Shown: positions 19,143 to 29,686, counted from the stretch's first letter. The stretch: DNA of 49,806 nucleotides from Halobacillus sp. Marseille-P3879 (GCF_900240285.1 NZ_OESS01000006.1:1-49806); one strand, 5' to 3'. Numbers and translations are program-made. The notes: generated by a model from the letters alone, not told the origin.

Positions 19143-19403
19143 TTACTGTTTAACAGGTTCTTCTTTTTTAATTTCGTAAAGCGAAGCGGCTTCATCTTTC
19201 TTTACATTTTCGCGTAACGATTTCACTTCAATGGTTAATATTTTCTGGCCGAATTGAATCGTCAGTTCATCTCCAACCGCCACTTTGGTCGCTGCCTTGC
19301 TCGGTGTACCGTTAATATTGATCCGTCCTTGATCTGCCACTTCTTTAGCAAGCGTACGACGTTTAATCAGTCTTGAGAGCTTAAGGAACTTGTCCAACCT
19401 CAT
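19143..19403 (-). CDS. rqcP: S4-domain RNA-binding protein RqcP (YabO)
   Basis: An Hsp15-like 86-aa protein consisting of an S4 domain (MRLDKFLKLSRLIKRRTLAKE at the start). In B. subtilis it helps RqcH add alanine tails on stalled 50S subunits in ribosome quality control. Its ATG overlaps the yabN stop by 4 bp, so it belongs to the yabM-yabN-yabO cluster. Confidence 0.93.
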   Translation of the reverse strand: MRLDKFLKLSRLIKRRTLAKEVADQGRININGTPSKAATKVAVGDELTIQFGQKILTIEVKSLRENVKKDEAASLYEIKKEEPVKQ

Positions 19404-20863
19404 GCTTTATCTTCCTCCCTTTCTTGTTTCGCCTGAACCCATAATTGCTCCATTTCCTCTAATGAATAATCATCTAACGTTCGATTTAACTTACCAGCTT
19501 GCCTTTCCATCGAGGAAAAACGGTCACGAAATTTTTGGTTCGTCCGTTGTAATGCGGTCTCCCCGTTAATTTTATAATGACGTGCTGCGTTCGCAATTGC
19601 AAATAACCAGTCTCCGAACTCTTTCTCCATCTCTTCCCGGTCACCCGCCTGCTTCGCTTCAATAAATTCCTGCCATTCTTCTTCAACCTTTGCTAATACT
19701 AATTCGACATCGTCCCAGTCAAATCCTACCTTTGAGGCTTTCTTCTGCAATTCTTCAGCCTGAAGCAAAGCAGGAAAACTACCAGGTACACTGCCAAGTA
19801 AAGATTCCGGCTGTTTTCCTTTTTCTGTTTTTTTAATTTCATCCCAATTGCTGAGCACATCCTCAGCATCATTTACATGAGCATCGCCAAACACATGAGG
19901 ATGACGGCGGATCATTTTATCTGTTACCGAAGAAATGACGTCATCCACTGTAAAGTAACCCTCATCCTCTCCAATCTGACTGTGAAGCATAACCTGCAGG
20001 AGTACATCCCCCAGTTCTTCAACCATATGGTCATCATCCTGGCGATTGACTGCATCAATGAATTCATAAGCTTCTTCAATCAAGTACTTTTTCAATGATT
20101 CATGGGTCTGTTTTCTATCCCATGGACATCCTCCAGGTCCACGGAGATCCCGAATCACCTCCCGCAGACGGAAAAATTGATGGTTTAAGTGAGCTTTATC
20201 GACAGGCGGAACATAGACACTTGTTAAATTATTCACCTCAACAGAACGGTCTAAGTCTTCCAAAAACACGGTCGTCAGCTTTTCGCTGCTGCTTCCTGCA
20301 GCGGTTACCACTGTTACCTCATAATCAGGAGGCAAATCCTCAAGCAGAATTAATTTTACCTCGGAGGCTATCATGGAGTCATATACCTGACAAAATACAA
20401 CATGATGCTGAAGCTGCAGCTCATCCCGTACAAACGACGTCGCATCCACAAACAGAAGTCCGTCAATTGGGTCGATATGCAAAGCCGTAAATACAGCATC
20501 CAAATAGCTTTGCCCGCCTTTTACATCGACCTCCAGCTCAGAGTGCTCAATCAGCAGCTGGACCGTACGTTCAGCAACCATCGGATGCCCTGGAACCACA
20601 TACGTAATATCCTCTTTTTGCGCCGCTTCAGCCAGCTGATAAACAATCTTTTCATACACTTCGTTAAAGTCATTCGAACTCTCATAAACCTCATCAAAAC
20701 TCTTAAAGACAAGTCCGTCTTTTTGTAAATCTGCAACTACAGGATGATCCAGGGTTCGTGCATAAATGACACCCTCCACCTGCTGCAATTGTCGATATAC
20801 TCCTAAAGGCAGCTGGTCCAGATCCCCAGCCCCAAGACCGATCACTGAAACTCTATTCATCAT
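19400..20863 (-). CDS. yabN: YabN: fused methylase-like and MazG nucleotide pyrophosphohydrolase
   Basis: A 487-aa two-domain protein. The N-terminal half (about 1-215) has the tetrapyrrole methylase fold (VSVIGLGAGDLDQLP, VVPGHPMVAE). The C-terminal half (about 225-487) is MazG, with GCPWDRKQTHESLKKYLIEEAYE-type and EELGDVLLQVMLHS-type motifs that bind magnesium and split NTPs. The fusion is standard in bacilli and probably cleans the nucleotide pool. The start overlaps the yabM stop. Confidence 0.94.
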   Translation of the reverse strand: MMNRVSVIGLGAGDLDQLPLGVYRQLQQVEGVIYARTLDHPVVADLQKDGLVFKSFDEVYESSNDFNEVYEKIVYQLAEAAQKEDITYVVPGHPMVAERTVQLLIEHSELEVDVKGGQSYLDAVFTALHIDPIDGLLFVDATSFVRDELQLQHHVVFCQVYDSMIASEVKLILLEDLPPDYEVTVVTAAGSSSEKLTTVFLEDLDRSVEVNNLTSVYVPPVDKAHLNHQFFRLREVIRDLRGPGGCPWDRKQTHESLKKYLIEEAYEFIDAVNRQDDDHMVEELGDVLLQVMLHSQIGEDEGYFTVDDVISSVTDKMIRRHPHVFGDAHVNDAEDVLSNWDEIKKTEKGKQPESLLGSVPGSFPALLQAEELQKKASKVGFDWDDVELVLAKVEEEWQEFIEAKQAGDREEMEKEFGDWLFAIANAARHYKINGETALQRTNQKFRDRFSSMERQAGKLNRTLDDYSLEEMEQLWVQAKQEREEDKA

Positions 20864-22437
20864 TCTCTTCCTTTCGGTAATAATTTAACCAGCACTTCTG
20901 AAAAAGGGAGCAGCTCTAACTCCCTACGTTTAAGCGCCTTGAAGCGGATCAGCAGATAAAGATAAACAGCTGCCCCAAACGCTATGATAATCAGTAGATA
21001 AACCAATAAAGCAAGCCGATTATCGATTCCCGCCATCGAAGGCTTTACGATAACTAAAAACACAGCCATACCTGTAAGCGCTCCTGTAATAGAGAGCCAT
21101 GGAAGACTTACCCAATTTACGGCCTTATATTCATTATGTAATAAAAATAGATGACACACTACTACAAAACCGACCGTAACAACTGAAGCAGCTGCCGCTC
21201 CCATCTCCTCATGCTGAGGAATCCACCATAAATTCAGTCCCCACTTTACGAATAAAGCAAGCGCCGTGACGATTGCTGTATGAGCTACTTTCCCCAGCCC
21301 TTGCAGAAGAGAGGAAAAAGTAATCGACAACGAACTAAACAGGATAACAATCATCAGAAGCTGAAGTGGAGCCGTACCTTTTGAATCCTGAAAGAATACT
21401 TCATTCACATAAGGAAAGAGTATGACCAGTCCAGCGGTTGCTGCCGCAGCGAGTAACAGGCAGTATTTCACCCCGCCGAATATGAAGCCTTCCACCTGGT
21501 ACGGCTCCTTCAATTTCCGCTCTTTTGTAACCGACGGGACTAACGCCAGAGCCAGAGAAGAGGAGAGTACTGTCCCTAATTGAATTAATGGCTGCCCCCT
21601 GTCAAATACTCCTTTTGCTGCTTTGGCTTCTTCTAAGGCAAAGCCCGCCGTTTGCAGACCAGGTACAAGAGTAAGAGCGTCAATTAGTTGAAGAAATAAG
21701 AGCAGCATATAATTTAATGAAATAAACAGCCCATAGAAAAGGATGGTTCTGGCAAAATAGAAAGGTGGGTATGCCCTTTCACCCACAGCCGGCCTCTCCC
21801 TTTGAATCCAGAGAGCAAAGAGAACGACAGCTGCCGTTACAGCCCCCGCGATAGAAGACCAGGCCCCTCCTATTCCGATTTGATAAAGATCTCCAGCGTT
21901 CGATACGTATATTGCGGTACCAATAATGACGACGACCCGGATAACCTGCTCACTTACCTGCGAGACGGCTGTCGGCTCCATAATACCTTTCCCTTGAAAA
22001 ACCCCTCGGAGCAAAGAAGCAAATGGAAGTATCAGAAATACAAAAAAGGCAGCTTTCAACGAAGCAGTGAGCTTCTCATCCCCCATTATGGAAGCAATTC
22101 GCTCGGCCTGTGTAAATCCCAGAAGAAAGAAACTGCCGCATATAATAAATAACCAGGTAAACGCTGGTATGTAAAAAGATCGAAGGGTAAGTTTATACCC
22201 TTGATCATTCAACTCAGATACAAGTTTAGAAACAGCTACCGGAAACCCATATAGTGAAAGCATAAGGGCCATACCGAGCACTGGATAAATTTGCTGAAAA
22301 ATATAAAAGCCGACATCGCCCGCAATGTTTTGCAGCGGAATCCGGTAAGCTGCGCTTAGAATTTTGCCTATCAGTCCGGCCATTGTAAGTAAAAGTGCCC
22401 CTTTTACCAGCCGGTGCGATGCATTGGTTTGTTCCAT
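20860..22437 (-). CDS. yabM: Polysaccharide exporter-like membrane protein YabM
   Basis: A 525-aa MurJ/SpoVB-like flippase of the MOP superfamily with about 14 hydrophobic helices spread over its length and the family opening GALLLTMAGLIGKILSAAYR. Likely moves a lipid-linked sugar across the membrane; B. subtilis YabM is of unsettled function. It starts a translationally coupled series with yabN and yabO, about 85 bp behind spoVT. Confidence 0.92.
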   Translation of the reverse strand: MEQTNASHRLVKGALLLTMAGLIGKILSAAYRIPLQNIAGDVGFYIFQQIYPVLGMALMLSLYGFPVAVSKLVSELNDQGYKLTLRSFYIPAFTWLFIICGSFFLLGFTQAERIASIMGDEKLTASLKAAFFVFLILPFASLLRGVFQGKGIMEPTAVSQVSEQVIRVVVIIGTAIYVSNAGDLYQIGIGGAWSSIAGAVTAAVVLFALWIQRERPAVGERAYPPFYFARTILFYGLFISLNYMLLLFLQLIDALTLVPGLQTAGFALEEAKAAKGVFDRGQPLIQLGTVLSSSLALALVPSVTKERKLKEPYQVEGFIFGGVKYCLLLAAAATAGLVILFPYVNEVFFQDSKGTAPLQLLMIVILFSSLSITFSSLLQGLGKVAHTAIVTALALFVKWGLNLWWIPQHEEMGAAAASVVTVGFVVVCHLFLLHNEYKAVNWVSLPWLSITGALTGMAVFLVIVKPSMAGIDNRLALLVYLLIIIAFGAAVYLYLLIRFKALKRRELELLPFSEVLVKLLPKGRE

Positions 22438-22483
22438 GGTTTACCCTTTCCGTCTAACATTAGAATTGTCTTCCATTATAGCA

Positions 22484-22516
22484 TAAAACAAGCCAGATCT
22501 CGTCGTAGACCTGGCT
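22484..22516 (-). terminator. Terminator after spoVT
   Basis: AGCCAGGTC and GATCTGGCT pair on the minus strand around an 8-nt loop (TACGACGA) and are followed by TGTTTT. Confidence 0.75.
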
Positions 22517-22522
22517 CTCGTC

Positions 22523-23059
22523 TTATTCCATCTGCTTCGCTAAGAAATGAGCGGCCGTCTCTACAGCCATTTTTGCTCCTTCTTCAATCGGTGAACCTTC
22601 TTTGTTAAATATGGCTACACAGCCAATGGGATCACCCTGCGCAATGATAGGATAAATAATATAAGAAATAACGTCCTCTTCCTGATCACGCACGATCTCA
22701 ACAGGCTGTGGGTGCTTCTCTGACTCTGAAGACCGCTTGTCCAGGACCTGTTCAACAAGAGATCCAATCTGCCTGTTTAAATAAGATTTCTTCGATTCGC
22801 CGGCGACGGCAATAAATTCATCACGATCACAAATAAGGACAGGAACCTTTAATGAATCGTGCAACGCCTCCGCATATTCTTTAGCGAAGTCGCCAAGCTC
22901 ACTGATCGGCGAATATTTTTTCAAAATAACTTCACCTTCACGATCAACGAAGATCTCTAGTGGATCCCCTTCTCTAATGCGTAATGTGCGACGAATTTCT
23001 TTAGGTATAACAACCCGACCTAAGTCATCGATACGACGAACAATACCAGTTGCTTTCAT
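22523..23059 (-). CDS. spoVT: Stage V sporulation regulator SpoVT
   Basis: A forespore transcription factor that modulates the sigma-G regulon. The 178-aa protein has an AbrB-type swapped-hairpin DNA-binding domain (1-50: TGIVRRIDDLGRVVIPKEIR) and a GAF-like sensor domain (about 55-178). The first 50 residues closely resemble AbrB encoded at 41513 in this window. A sigma-G-type promoter lies about 85 bp upstream. Confidence 0.97.
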   Translation of the reverse strand: MKATGIVRRIDDLGRVVIPKEIRRTLRIREGDPLEIFVDREGEVILKKYSPISELGDFAKEYAEALHDSLKVPVLICDRDEFIAVAGESKKSYLNRQIGSLVEQVLDKRSSESEKHPQPVEIVRDQEEDVISYIIYPIIAQGDPIGCVAIFNKEGSPIEEGAKMAVETAAHFLAKQME

Positions 23060-23141
23060 TCTAATGCTGCCTCCCTTTCATGATGCTACAACCTTCATTA
23101 TCCTGACAAAATTTCCATACAGAATAAATGGGTGATAAATA

Positions 23142-23170
23142 TAGTATGATACACCATAAAAAACCTATGC
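23142..23170 (-). promoter_or_regulatory. Sigma-G promoter of spoVT
   Basis: GCATA (23170-23166), 17-bp spacer, CATACTA (23148-23142) fits the sigma-G consensus GHATR-N17/18-CATNHTA. B. subtilis spoVT is read by sigma-G. Confidence 0.8.
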
Positions 23171-23340
23171 ATAAAAAATAGAAAAGCAGTTGAAGCAGTA
23201 GAAATACCAGCGTTTCCCTAAATTTATGGTCTTACTTTTAATTCGTTTACTGGATCATCGATTGGACGAGTTAACAATTTAGAATCACTTAAGGTGTATT
23301 GTACTTAGGGCGGGCTTCGTTAAACCTTAATCTCGTTATA

Positions 23341-23378
23341 TAAAATAGACGCCTTTAAACTATTTAATAAAGGCGCCC
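23341..23378 (-). terminator. Terminator after mfd
   Basis: GGCGCCTTTA and TAAAGGCGTC pair around an AT-rich loop, with TATTTTAT behind it on the minus strand. Confidence 0.75.
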
Positions 23379-23384
23379 TTAAAG

Positions 23385-26300
23385 TTATGCACTTGTTGCT
23401 TCCCTTGTTAACCGAGGAAGTTTCGCCAAAAATTCTTCGACCACGTCATAGCGTTTCGCTTGAGCCTGACGGTCCCATGTTATGGTTACTTTTAACTGGC
23501 CGTCCTCTGTGCCAAGTTGAATCATGCGGCCAAATTCATTCGCAACTTCAAACAATTTAGCCCCATCAATTTGCTGGCTTTGTCCGGCTTCCATCATCAT
23601 TTCAATCTTACGTTTCTTCTCTGAAATAGATACGATACGCGCTTGTTTAGCATAATACTTGATTGATGAAACGCGGAATAAGTTCTCTACCTCATCAGGG
23701 TAATCACCAAAACGATCTATCAATTCATCACGCAGGTCATGAATGTCTTCTACGGATTCAATAGCCTGGAACTGCTTATACATGTCAATTTTTTGCTTCT
23801 CATCAGCTATATAATCCTCTGGAATATATGCATCAATATTTAAGTCGAGCTCTGTCTGGAAAGGCTGAATCGCTTCTGGTTCCTTGCCTTGACGCTTCGC
23901 TTCAATAGCATCTTTAAGCATCTGGCTGTACATGTCGAACCCTACGGAATCTATAAAGCCATGCTGCTGGGCTCCGAGCAAATTCCCGGCCCCGCGGATG
24001 GATAAATCCCGCATAGCAATCTTAAACCCTGAGCCTAATTCGGTAAATTCCTTAATGGCCTGCAGTCGTTTTTCAGCCACTTCGGTTAACACTTTATCTT
24101 TTTGGTAGGTGAAATAAGCATACGCCACGCGGTTGGAACGCCCTACTCTTCCCCGAAGCTGGTACAGCTGGCTGAGCCCCATACGGTCAGCATCAAATAC
24201 AATCAGCGTGTTAACGTTCGGAATGTCTACCCCTGTTTCAATTATCGTAGTGCTCACAAGTACGTCAAATTCCCCTTCTAAGAATGAGAACATGACATTT
24301 TCAAGTTCAGTTTCGTTCATTTGTCCATGAGCAAACGCCACACGTGCTTCAGGAACAAGAGCGGAAATTTCCTGTGCCATCCTCTCAATATTTTCGACCC
24401 GGTTAAATAAGAAGAAAACTTGGCCGTCGCGTGCCATCTCCCGCTCGACAGCCTCTCTCATAAATACAGGATTGTATTCCAGCACATAGGTCTGAATTGG
24501 AAAACGGTTCTCGGGCGGGGTTTCAATGACTGACAAATCCCGGACGCCCAGCATGGACATATGCAATGTTCGAGGAATAGGTGTAGCTGTTAACGTTAAG
24601 ACGTCAACATTGGCCTTAAGCTGCTTAATTTTTTCCTTATGCTTAACTCCGAAACGCTGCTCTTCATCAACAATCAGCAGACCCAGATCTTTAAATTGAA
24701 TATCTTTTGATAGAATTCGATGAGTACCGACAACAATATCGATCAGCCCTTTTCTCAATCGGTCAGTCGTCTCTTTTTGCTGCTTCTTCGTCCGGAAACG
24801 GCTGAGCAGGCCGATATTTATTCCAAAATCCTGGAACCTTTCCTGCATGGTTTCGTAGTGCTGCTGGGCGAGGATAGTTGTAGGTACAAGCAGTGCGACC
24901 TGTTTTCCGTTTTCAATAGCTTTAAAGGCAGCTCGTATCGCAACTTCCGTTTTACCATAGCCCACATCCCCGCAAAGCAGGCGGTCCATAGGTCGGATTC
25001 TCTGCATATCCTCTTTAATCTCTTCAATACAGCGAACCTGGTCTTCTGTTTCCTCATAAGGAAAAGCTGCTTCAAAATCACGCTGCATTTCGCCATCTTC
25101 CTCAAAAGCATGCCCGCGCGACGCTTCCCGCTCGGCATAAAGCTGAATAAGATCATCCGCAATATCTTCGACAGACGACTGGACGCGTTTTTTTACCTTC
25201 GTCCACTCGCTGCCGCCGAGTTTATACACTTTTGGCTCTTTGCCTTCAGATCCTACATATTTTTGAATTAAATCAATTTGGTCAATCGGAACAAACAGCT
25301 TGTCATTGCCTGAGTATTTCACCATTAAAAAGTCTTTATGACTATCGCCGACTTTTAAAGTTTCAATCCCAATATACTTTCCTATGCCGTGATTCGCATG
25401 GACAACGTAATCGCCAACCTTAAGCTCCTGGTAATTCTTTATTCTCTCTGCATTTGAAATTTTCTGCCGGCGCTTCGGTTTAGCGGTACGCTTCTTAAAC
25501 AGTTCATTCTCAGTCAGGACTGCAAGCTTATGCATGGGCCACTCAAAGCCGCTGCTTATGTTCCCTTTAACAATGGTGGGGGTATTAACGGGAAGCTTAG
25601 GAGCTTGCTTTGCCACGACAGCTTCCATTTGATAATCCAGCAGTACAGAGTGGATCTTCTCAGCCCTTGTCTCATCAGGAGCTAAGATAATCACACTATA
25701 GTTCTGCTTCATCCAGCGGTCCATTTCAGTTTTCAACAAATTCATCTGTCCATGAAATTGCTGCATTTGGCGGCTGGAAATGTTCACGATATTTTGTGGA
25801 TGGGTATTTGGAATATGCCGCATAAAAACCGACAAATAAAGCTTTGTCTGCTTCATGGCAGCCCATGTGTCATGCCAGTCAAATGAAATTCGCAAATCGC
25901 GGACCATCTGATTAACTTCAAGCAGACTGTTATGCCATTCCGCTTCCTCCTCATCTAAGCGGCCAGCTGTCTCTTGAATTCGACTGACTTCATCCATCAC
26001 AATAAGTCCATTGTCCGGCAGATAATCTAATAAACTTACGGGTTCTTCATAGTAATAACCAATATACTTATACATTTCCTGAAAACGCTCACGCTGCCGC
26101 AGCTGCTCAATATCACGTTCAATATATGAAGTGAGCGTCTCTTTATCTTCAGATTTGGTTAATTTCTTTAATGAGTGACTCAAAGCTTCCTCAAGCTTGT
26201 GGGAAGCCCTTGTAAAGTCTTCCTCGGTGAGCAGCATTTCTGTCGCCGGGCCGATATGGGCGGAATCATATTTATCTTTTGAGCGCTGAGTTTCCGAATC

Positions 26301-26921
26301 AAACGTACGAATAGAATCTACCTCTGTATCAAAAAGCTCGATACGATAAGGATATTCTGAGGTTAACGGATAAATATCGATAATCCCCCCGCGAAGGGAG
26401 AATTCACCGGGACTTGCCACCATTTCAGTTCGCTCATAGCCCATTTGAATGAAGTGTTTTAAATAATCATCTAAATCAATATCTTCACCAACACGAAAAG
26501 GGAGCATATTGTGCTCCCAGTAATATTTAGGCGGCATAATCCGTTTAAGTGCCGCTACAGGGGCAATTAAAATGCCCGATTTCTGCGTCAGCCATTGACT
26601 GAGCGCTTCGATTCGCTGACTCCTTAATTCAGGACTTGCCACCGCAATTTCCGAAGCAATCAGTTCGTTAACCGGATAGAGATGAACGCTTTCTTTATCG
26701 CTCAGCTCTGCTAGATCATCATACAGCTGCTGAGCCTGTATGAGCTGATGGGTTACTACTAATACAGGTCGTTCTAACGATTCATGAAGCAATGAAATCA
26801 TTAAACTACGCGATGCTCCAGATAATCCAGCCACCAATTGCTCATTCATTCCCGATTGAAAGCCTTCTACCACGGAATGAATATCGTCTTGAGGATACAA
26901 ATACTCTTTTATACCGTCCAT
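23385..26921 (-). CDS. mfd: Transcription-repair coupling factor Mfd
   Basis: Removes RNA polymerase stalled at DNA damage and recruits UvrA. The 1178-aa protein has an N-terminal UvrB-like region, an RNA polymerase-interacting domain around residue 500 ([16 protein letters not shown]), an SF2 translocase with Walker [10 protein letters not shown] (about 635) and DEEQRFG, the TRG segment with [14 protein letters not shown], and a C-terminal regulatory domain. The ATG at 26921 stands 8 nt behind GGAGG; the length equals B. subtilis Mfd (1177 aa). Confidence 0.97.
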   Translation of the reverse strand: MDGIKEYLYPQDDIHSVVEGFQSGMNEQLVAGLSGASRSLMISLLHESLERPVLVVTHQLIQAQQLYDDLAELSDKESVHLYPVNELIASEIAVASPELRSQRIEALSQWLTQKSGILIAPVAALKRIMPPKYYWEHNMLPFRVGEDIDLDDYLKHFIQMGYERTEMVASPGEFSLRGGIIDIYPLTSEYPYRIELFDTEVDSIRTFDSETQRSKDKYDSAHIGPATEMLLTEEDFTRASHKLEEALSHSLKKLTKSEDKETLTSYIERDIEQLRQRERFQEMYKYIGYYYEEPVSLLDYLPDNGLIVMDEVSRIQETAGRLDEEEAEWHNSLLEVNQMVRDLRISFDWHDTWAAMKQTKLYLSVFMRHIPNTHPQNIVNISSRQMQQFHGQMNLLKTEMDRWMKQNYSVIILAPDETRAEKIHSVLLDYQMEAVVAKQAPKLPVNTPTIVKGNISSGFEWPMHKLAVLTENELFKKRTAKPKRRQKISNAERIKNYQELKVGDYVVHANHGIGKYIGIETLKVGDSHKDFLMVKYSGNDKLFVPIDQIDLIQKYVGSEGKEPKVYKLGGSEWTKVKKRVQSSVEDIADDLIQLYAEREASRGHAFEEDGEMQRDFEAAFPYEETEDQVRCIEEIKEDMQRIRPMDRLLCGDVGYGKTEVAIRAAFKAIENGKQVALLVPTTILAQQHYETMQERFQDFGINIGLLSRFRTKKQQKETTDRLRKGLIDIVVGTHRILSKDIQFKDLGLLIVDEEQRFGVKHKEKIKQLKANVDVLTLTATPIPRTLHMSMLGVRDLSVIETPPENRFPIQTYVLEYNPVFMREAVEREMARDGQVFFLFNRVENIERMAQEISALVPEARVAFAHGQMNETELENVMFSFLEGEFDVLVSTTIIETGVDIPNVNTLIVFDADRMGLSQLYQLRGRVGRSNRVAYAYFTYQKDKVLTEVAEKRLQAIKEFTELGSGFKIAMRDLSIRGAGNLLGAQQHGFIDSVGFDMYSQMLKDAIEAKRQGKEPEAIQPFQTELDLNIDAYIPEDYIADEKQKIDMYKQFQAIESVEDIHDLRDELIDRFGDYPDEVENLFRVSSIKYYAKQARIVSISEKKRKIEMMMEAGQSQQIDGAKLFEVANEFGRMIQLGTEDGQLKVTITWDRQAQAKRYDVVEEFLAKLPRLTREATSA

Positions 26922-26970
26922 AACATACTCCTCCACCACCAGAAACGCTCGCCAGTGGAGTCGTTTCGGT

Positions 26971-27201
26971 TTAATGAATAAAAAAGTCTAACTCATGATA
27001 ATGAGGATGCTGTTGAAGGGATCTTTCACATGAATCACAAATCGTTTTTATGTTCATATTCCCTTCCCAATCATACGTAATCATTTCTCGATGGTCATTT
27101 TCCGACAAACACTCTAAGCCAAGCTCAGAAACCTCGATCCTTTCCCGATCCAGTTTTCCTACTTGGCGTTGACAGTGCCGGCATATATAGTTGATTCGCA
27201 T
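26971..27201 (-). CDS. fin: Anti-sigma-F factor Fin
   Basis: Inhibits sigma-F so that sigma-G can take over in the forespore. The product is 76 aa, exactly the B. subtilis length, with two CxxC zinc knuckles (CRHC near 7-10, CDSC in the second half) and the conserved ending with HPHYHELDFFIH. The ATG at 27201 follows AAGGAGA by 8 nt. It lies between pth and mfd as in B. subtilis and is preceded by a sigma-F promoter. Confidence 0.94.
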   Translation of the reverse strand: MRINYICRHCQRQVGKLDRERIEVSELGLECLSENDHREMITYDWEGNMNIKTICDSCERSLQQHPHYHELDFFIH

Positions 27202-27234
27202 ACATACACTCTCCTTGTTAGCAGTACATGTCAC

Positions 27235-27264
27235 TATTGTTGCCGGCTTCCTACAACCTTATAC
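27235..27264 (-). promoter_or_regulatory. Sigma-F promoter of fin
   Basis: GTATA (27264-27260), 15-bp spacer, GGCAACAATA (27244-27235) matches every defined position of the sigma-F consensus GYWTA-N15-GGNRANANTW. B. subtilis fin is read by sigma-F. Confidence 0.82.
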
Positions 27265-27269
27265 AGTTC

Positions 27270-27833
27270 TTATTTTATGTTAAATTCATTCATCACTTCG
27301 TTAAAAGGGAGCTCCATCCATGATTCACAAGCTTTAACTGACTGGATAACTGCTTCCCTAACGGCTTCCTGCTGTTCTTTACTAAACGAGCTGAGTACAT
27401 AGTCCACCACGGTGGTCGATCCTACAGGCCGTCCTACTCCCACACGTAAACGATTAAAGTCCTTCGTGCCTAAGTGATCGATTATATTGCGAATGCCATT
27501 GTGACCGCCATGTCCTCCTTTTTGACGAAGTCTTATTTTACCCGGAGGCAGATCTAAATCATCATAAATGACAAGAATATCTTCTTCCTCTATATCATAA
27601 TAATCCATGAACAAGCGAAGTGATTCACCGGATAAATTCATGTAAGTCTGCGGCTTAAGAAGCAGGATCTTCTCACCGCCTACATGCTCTACCGTATAGT
27701 GACCTCTAAATTTCTCTTGAGAGATCGTCCACTGGTTCTGTTCCGCTAATTCATCGAGAATCATAAAGCCTATATTATGGCGTGTTTTCTCATATTTCTT
27801 ACCTGGATTCCCTAATCCAACAATACACTTCAT
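27270..27833 (-). CDS. pth: Peptidyl-tRNA hydrolase
   Basis: Frees tRNA from peptidyl-tRNA dropped from ribosomes (spoVC in B. subtilis). The 187-aa protein shows GLGNPGKKYEKTRHNIGF with the catalytic histidine near residue 20, the DDLDLPPGKIRLR strand and GGHGGHNGIRNI. The ATG at 27833 is preferred over the in-frame TTG two codons earlier. It follows ctc, and the conserved order prs-ctc-pth-fin-mfd is kept. Confidence 0.96.
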   Translation of the reverse strand: MKCIVGLGNPGKKYEKTRHNIGFMILDELAEQNQWTISQEKFRGHYTVEHVGGEKILLLKPQTYMNLSGESLRLFMDYYDIEEEDILVIYDDLDLPPGKIRLRQKGGHGGHNGIRNIIDHLGTKDFNRLRVGVGRPVGSTTVVDYVLSSFSKEQQEAVREAVIQSVKACESWMELPFNEVMNEFNIK

Positions 27834-27966
27834 ATACAATCTTCCTTTTATTCAGTCATTCATATCCGCTTTATTATAACAAATCTATGATAAAAAAAAT
27901 GTCAGAATGCTGTATACGTAAAAAAAGAGCGCAACCGCCGGCTACGCCCATGTTCTATATTTAGTA

Positions 27967-28626
27967 TTAGTTATCTTCGTTCTTTTCATTCTCTTCCGAT
28001 TCCTCGCCATCGTTGTCTTCCCCAACGCGTTCAGGCTCAGCATCTGCGTTATCCAAGTCTGGCTCTTCCGGCATTTCTTCCGGTGGAGTAACAGAAACAA
28101 TGGTCGTATTCTCATCTTCTGTAATCTCGTATTTACGAGACGCTTTAAGATCACTAACCATAATGGAGTCGCCAATGTTCAACTCGGAAATATCAACTAA
28201 GATCTCATCAGGAATGTCACCTGGCTTCGCACGGATTGATAAGTCATACAACGGCTGCTGAACGACACCGCCTTCTTTCGCTCCTGCTGCTTCACCGTCA
28301 AGATGCACGGGAACTTCTACATCCATTTCTTCAGACATGTTCACGATATAGAAGTCGGCATGGATCAGCTCGTCCTTTAACGGATCGATCTGATATTCAT
28401 GCAGCATAACATTCACTGTTGATCCTTCATCAATATCTAATGAGATAATCGCATTTTTACCTTCATCACGTACGGTTTTTAATAGCTCAAGGCTGTTAAC
28501 AGAAACGTTAACAGGCTCTTTATCTTTACCATATACAACACCTGGAACATTTCCCTCGTTCCGCAGTTCACGTGTCACTGATTGCTTTAATTCTTTTCTT
28601 TGATTTGCTTTTAATGTAATTGCCAA
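27967..28626 (-). CDS. ctc: General stress protein Ctc, ribosomal protein L25 family
   Basis: Binds 5S rRNA in the 50S subunit under stress. The 219-aa protein has the L25 domain (about 1-95) and the TL5/CTC beta-domain (about 100-185), then a very acidic tail of D, E and N. The start codon is TTG at 28626, 8 nt behind GGAGG; no ATG fits the alignment. Upstream lies a sigma-B promoter, as for the classical B. subtilis ctc. Confidence 0.95.
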   Translation of the reverse strand: MAITLKANQRKELKQSVTRELRNEGNVPGVVYGKDKEPVNVSVNSLELLKTVRDEGKNAIISLDIDEGSTVNVMLHEYQIDPLKDELIHADFYIVNMSEEMDVEVPVHLDGEAAGAKEGGVVQQPLYDLSIRAKPGDIPDEILVDISELNIGDSIMVSDLKASRKYEITEDENTTIVSVTPPEEMPEEPDLDNADAEPERVGEDNDGEESEENEKNEDN

Positions 28627-28667
28627 AATAATCTCCTCCAGTTAAATTAACCATTCATTATTTTCAG

Positions 28668-28693
28668 GTTCCCTTTTCTAACAGAAGTTAAAC
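28668..28693 (-). promoter_or_regulatory. Sigma-B promoter of ctc
   Basis: GTTTAA (28693-28688), 14-bp spacer, GGGAAC (28673-28668) agrees with the sigma-B consensus GTTTAA-N12-15-GGGWAW at 11 of 12 positions, about 40 bp before the TTG start. Confidence 0.8.
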
Positions 28694-28716
28694 ATTTTTC
28701 ATTACAAAAGTCAGGA

Positions 28717-29670
28717 CTAATCAAACAAGATGCTTACAGATTGACGCTCGTGTACACGGATGATAGCCTCGCTGATCAGCGGGGCAACGGAGAGTGGCGT
28801 GATTTTGTCGATCGTTTTGTCTTCTCCAAGCGGAATTGTGTTGGTCACAACCAGCTCTTTAATCTTGGAGTTTTCGATCCGCTCGAGCGCCGGGCCTGAT
28901 AAAACAGGGTGCGTACAACAAGCATACACGTTCTTGGCTCCATTTTCCACTAATGCGTTGGCTGCCAGCGTAATCGTTCCCGCTGTATCGATAATATCGT
29001 CAATCATAATCGCTGTTTTTCCTTCTACGTTACCAACGATATTCATTACTTCAGCCACATTAGGTTTAGGACGGCGCTTATCGATGATCGCAATCGGTGC
29101 TTTTAACCGATCGGCCATCTTCCGTGCCCTGGTCACACCGCCGTGGTCAGGAGAGACGATGACGACATCATCAAAGTTCTTCGAATCGAAGTAATCAGAC
29201 AGAATCGGCACTCCTACCAGATGATCGATTGGAATATCGAAAAATCCCTGGATTTGCGGTGCATGCAGATCCAGCATAATAACTCGGGACGCTCCAGCCG
29301 TTTCAAGTAAATTCGCTACAAGCTTGGCTGTAATCGGCTCACGCGCTCTCGCTTTCCGATCCTGTCTTGCATAACCATAGTAAGGCATAACAATATTGAT
29401 CGTTCTTGCCGAAGCACGTTTAAGCGCATCAATCATAATTAACAGTTCCATAATGTGCTGATTAACTGGAGCACATGTTGATTGAACGACATAGACGTCG
29501 CACCCGCGAATACTTTCATCGATATTGATCTGAATTTCCCCGTCACTGAAGCTGGTGACTGTACACTTTCCTAAATCTGTCCCGATATTCTCAGCAATCT
29601 CTTTTGCAAGCTCAGGGTTTGAGTTAAGAGAAAATACCTTCAATGCTGAATCCTTATAGCCAGTTGCCAT
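28717..29670 (-). CDS. prs: Ribose-phosphate pyrophosphokinase (PRPP synthetase)
   Basis: Makes PRPP from ribose 5-phosphate and ATP for purines, pyrimidines, His and Trp. With the ATG at 29670, 9 nt behind GGAGGG, the protein is 317 aa, identical in length to B. subtilis Prs. It has the ATP-binding [20 protein letters not shown] region and the PRPP motif [11 protein letters not shown] (about 218-228). The open frame continues upstream into glmU in another frame, but that part is not coding. glmU ends 16 bp before it. Confidence 0.97.
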   Translation of the reverse strand: MATGYKDSALKVFSLNSNPELAKEIAENIGTDLGKCTVTSFSDGEIQINIDESIRGCDVYVVQSTCAPVNQHIMELLIMIDALKRASARTINIVMPYYGYARQDRKARAREPITAKLVANLLETAGASRVIMLDLHAPQIQGFFDIPIDHLVGVPILSDYFDSKNFDDVVIVSPDHGGVTRARKMADRLKAPIAIIDKRRPKPNVAEVMNIVGNVEGKTAIMIDDIIDTAGTITLAANALVENGAKNVYACCTHPVLSGPALERIENSKIKELVVTNTIPLGEDKTIDKITPLSVAPLISEAIIRVHERQSVSILFD

Positions 29671-29686
29671 GGATTTAAACCCTCCG

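Larger units (their letters stand above)
23060..23384. other. Gap between spoVT and mfd
   Basis: About 325 bp without a convincing gene. The right end carries the mfd terminator (about 23341-23378), and the left part carries the sigma-G-type promoter of spoVT (23142-23170). The middle (23180-23340) is AT-rich without clear repeats or reading frames. Confidence 0.7.
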
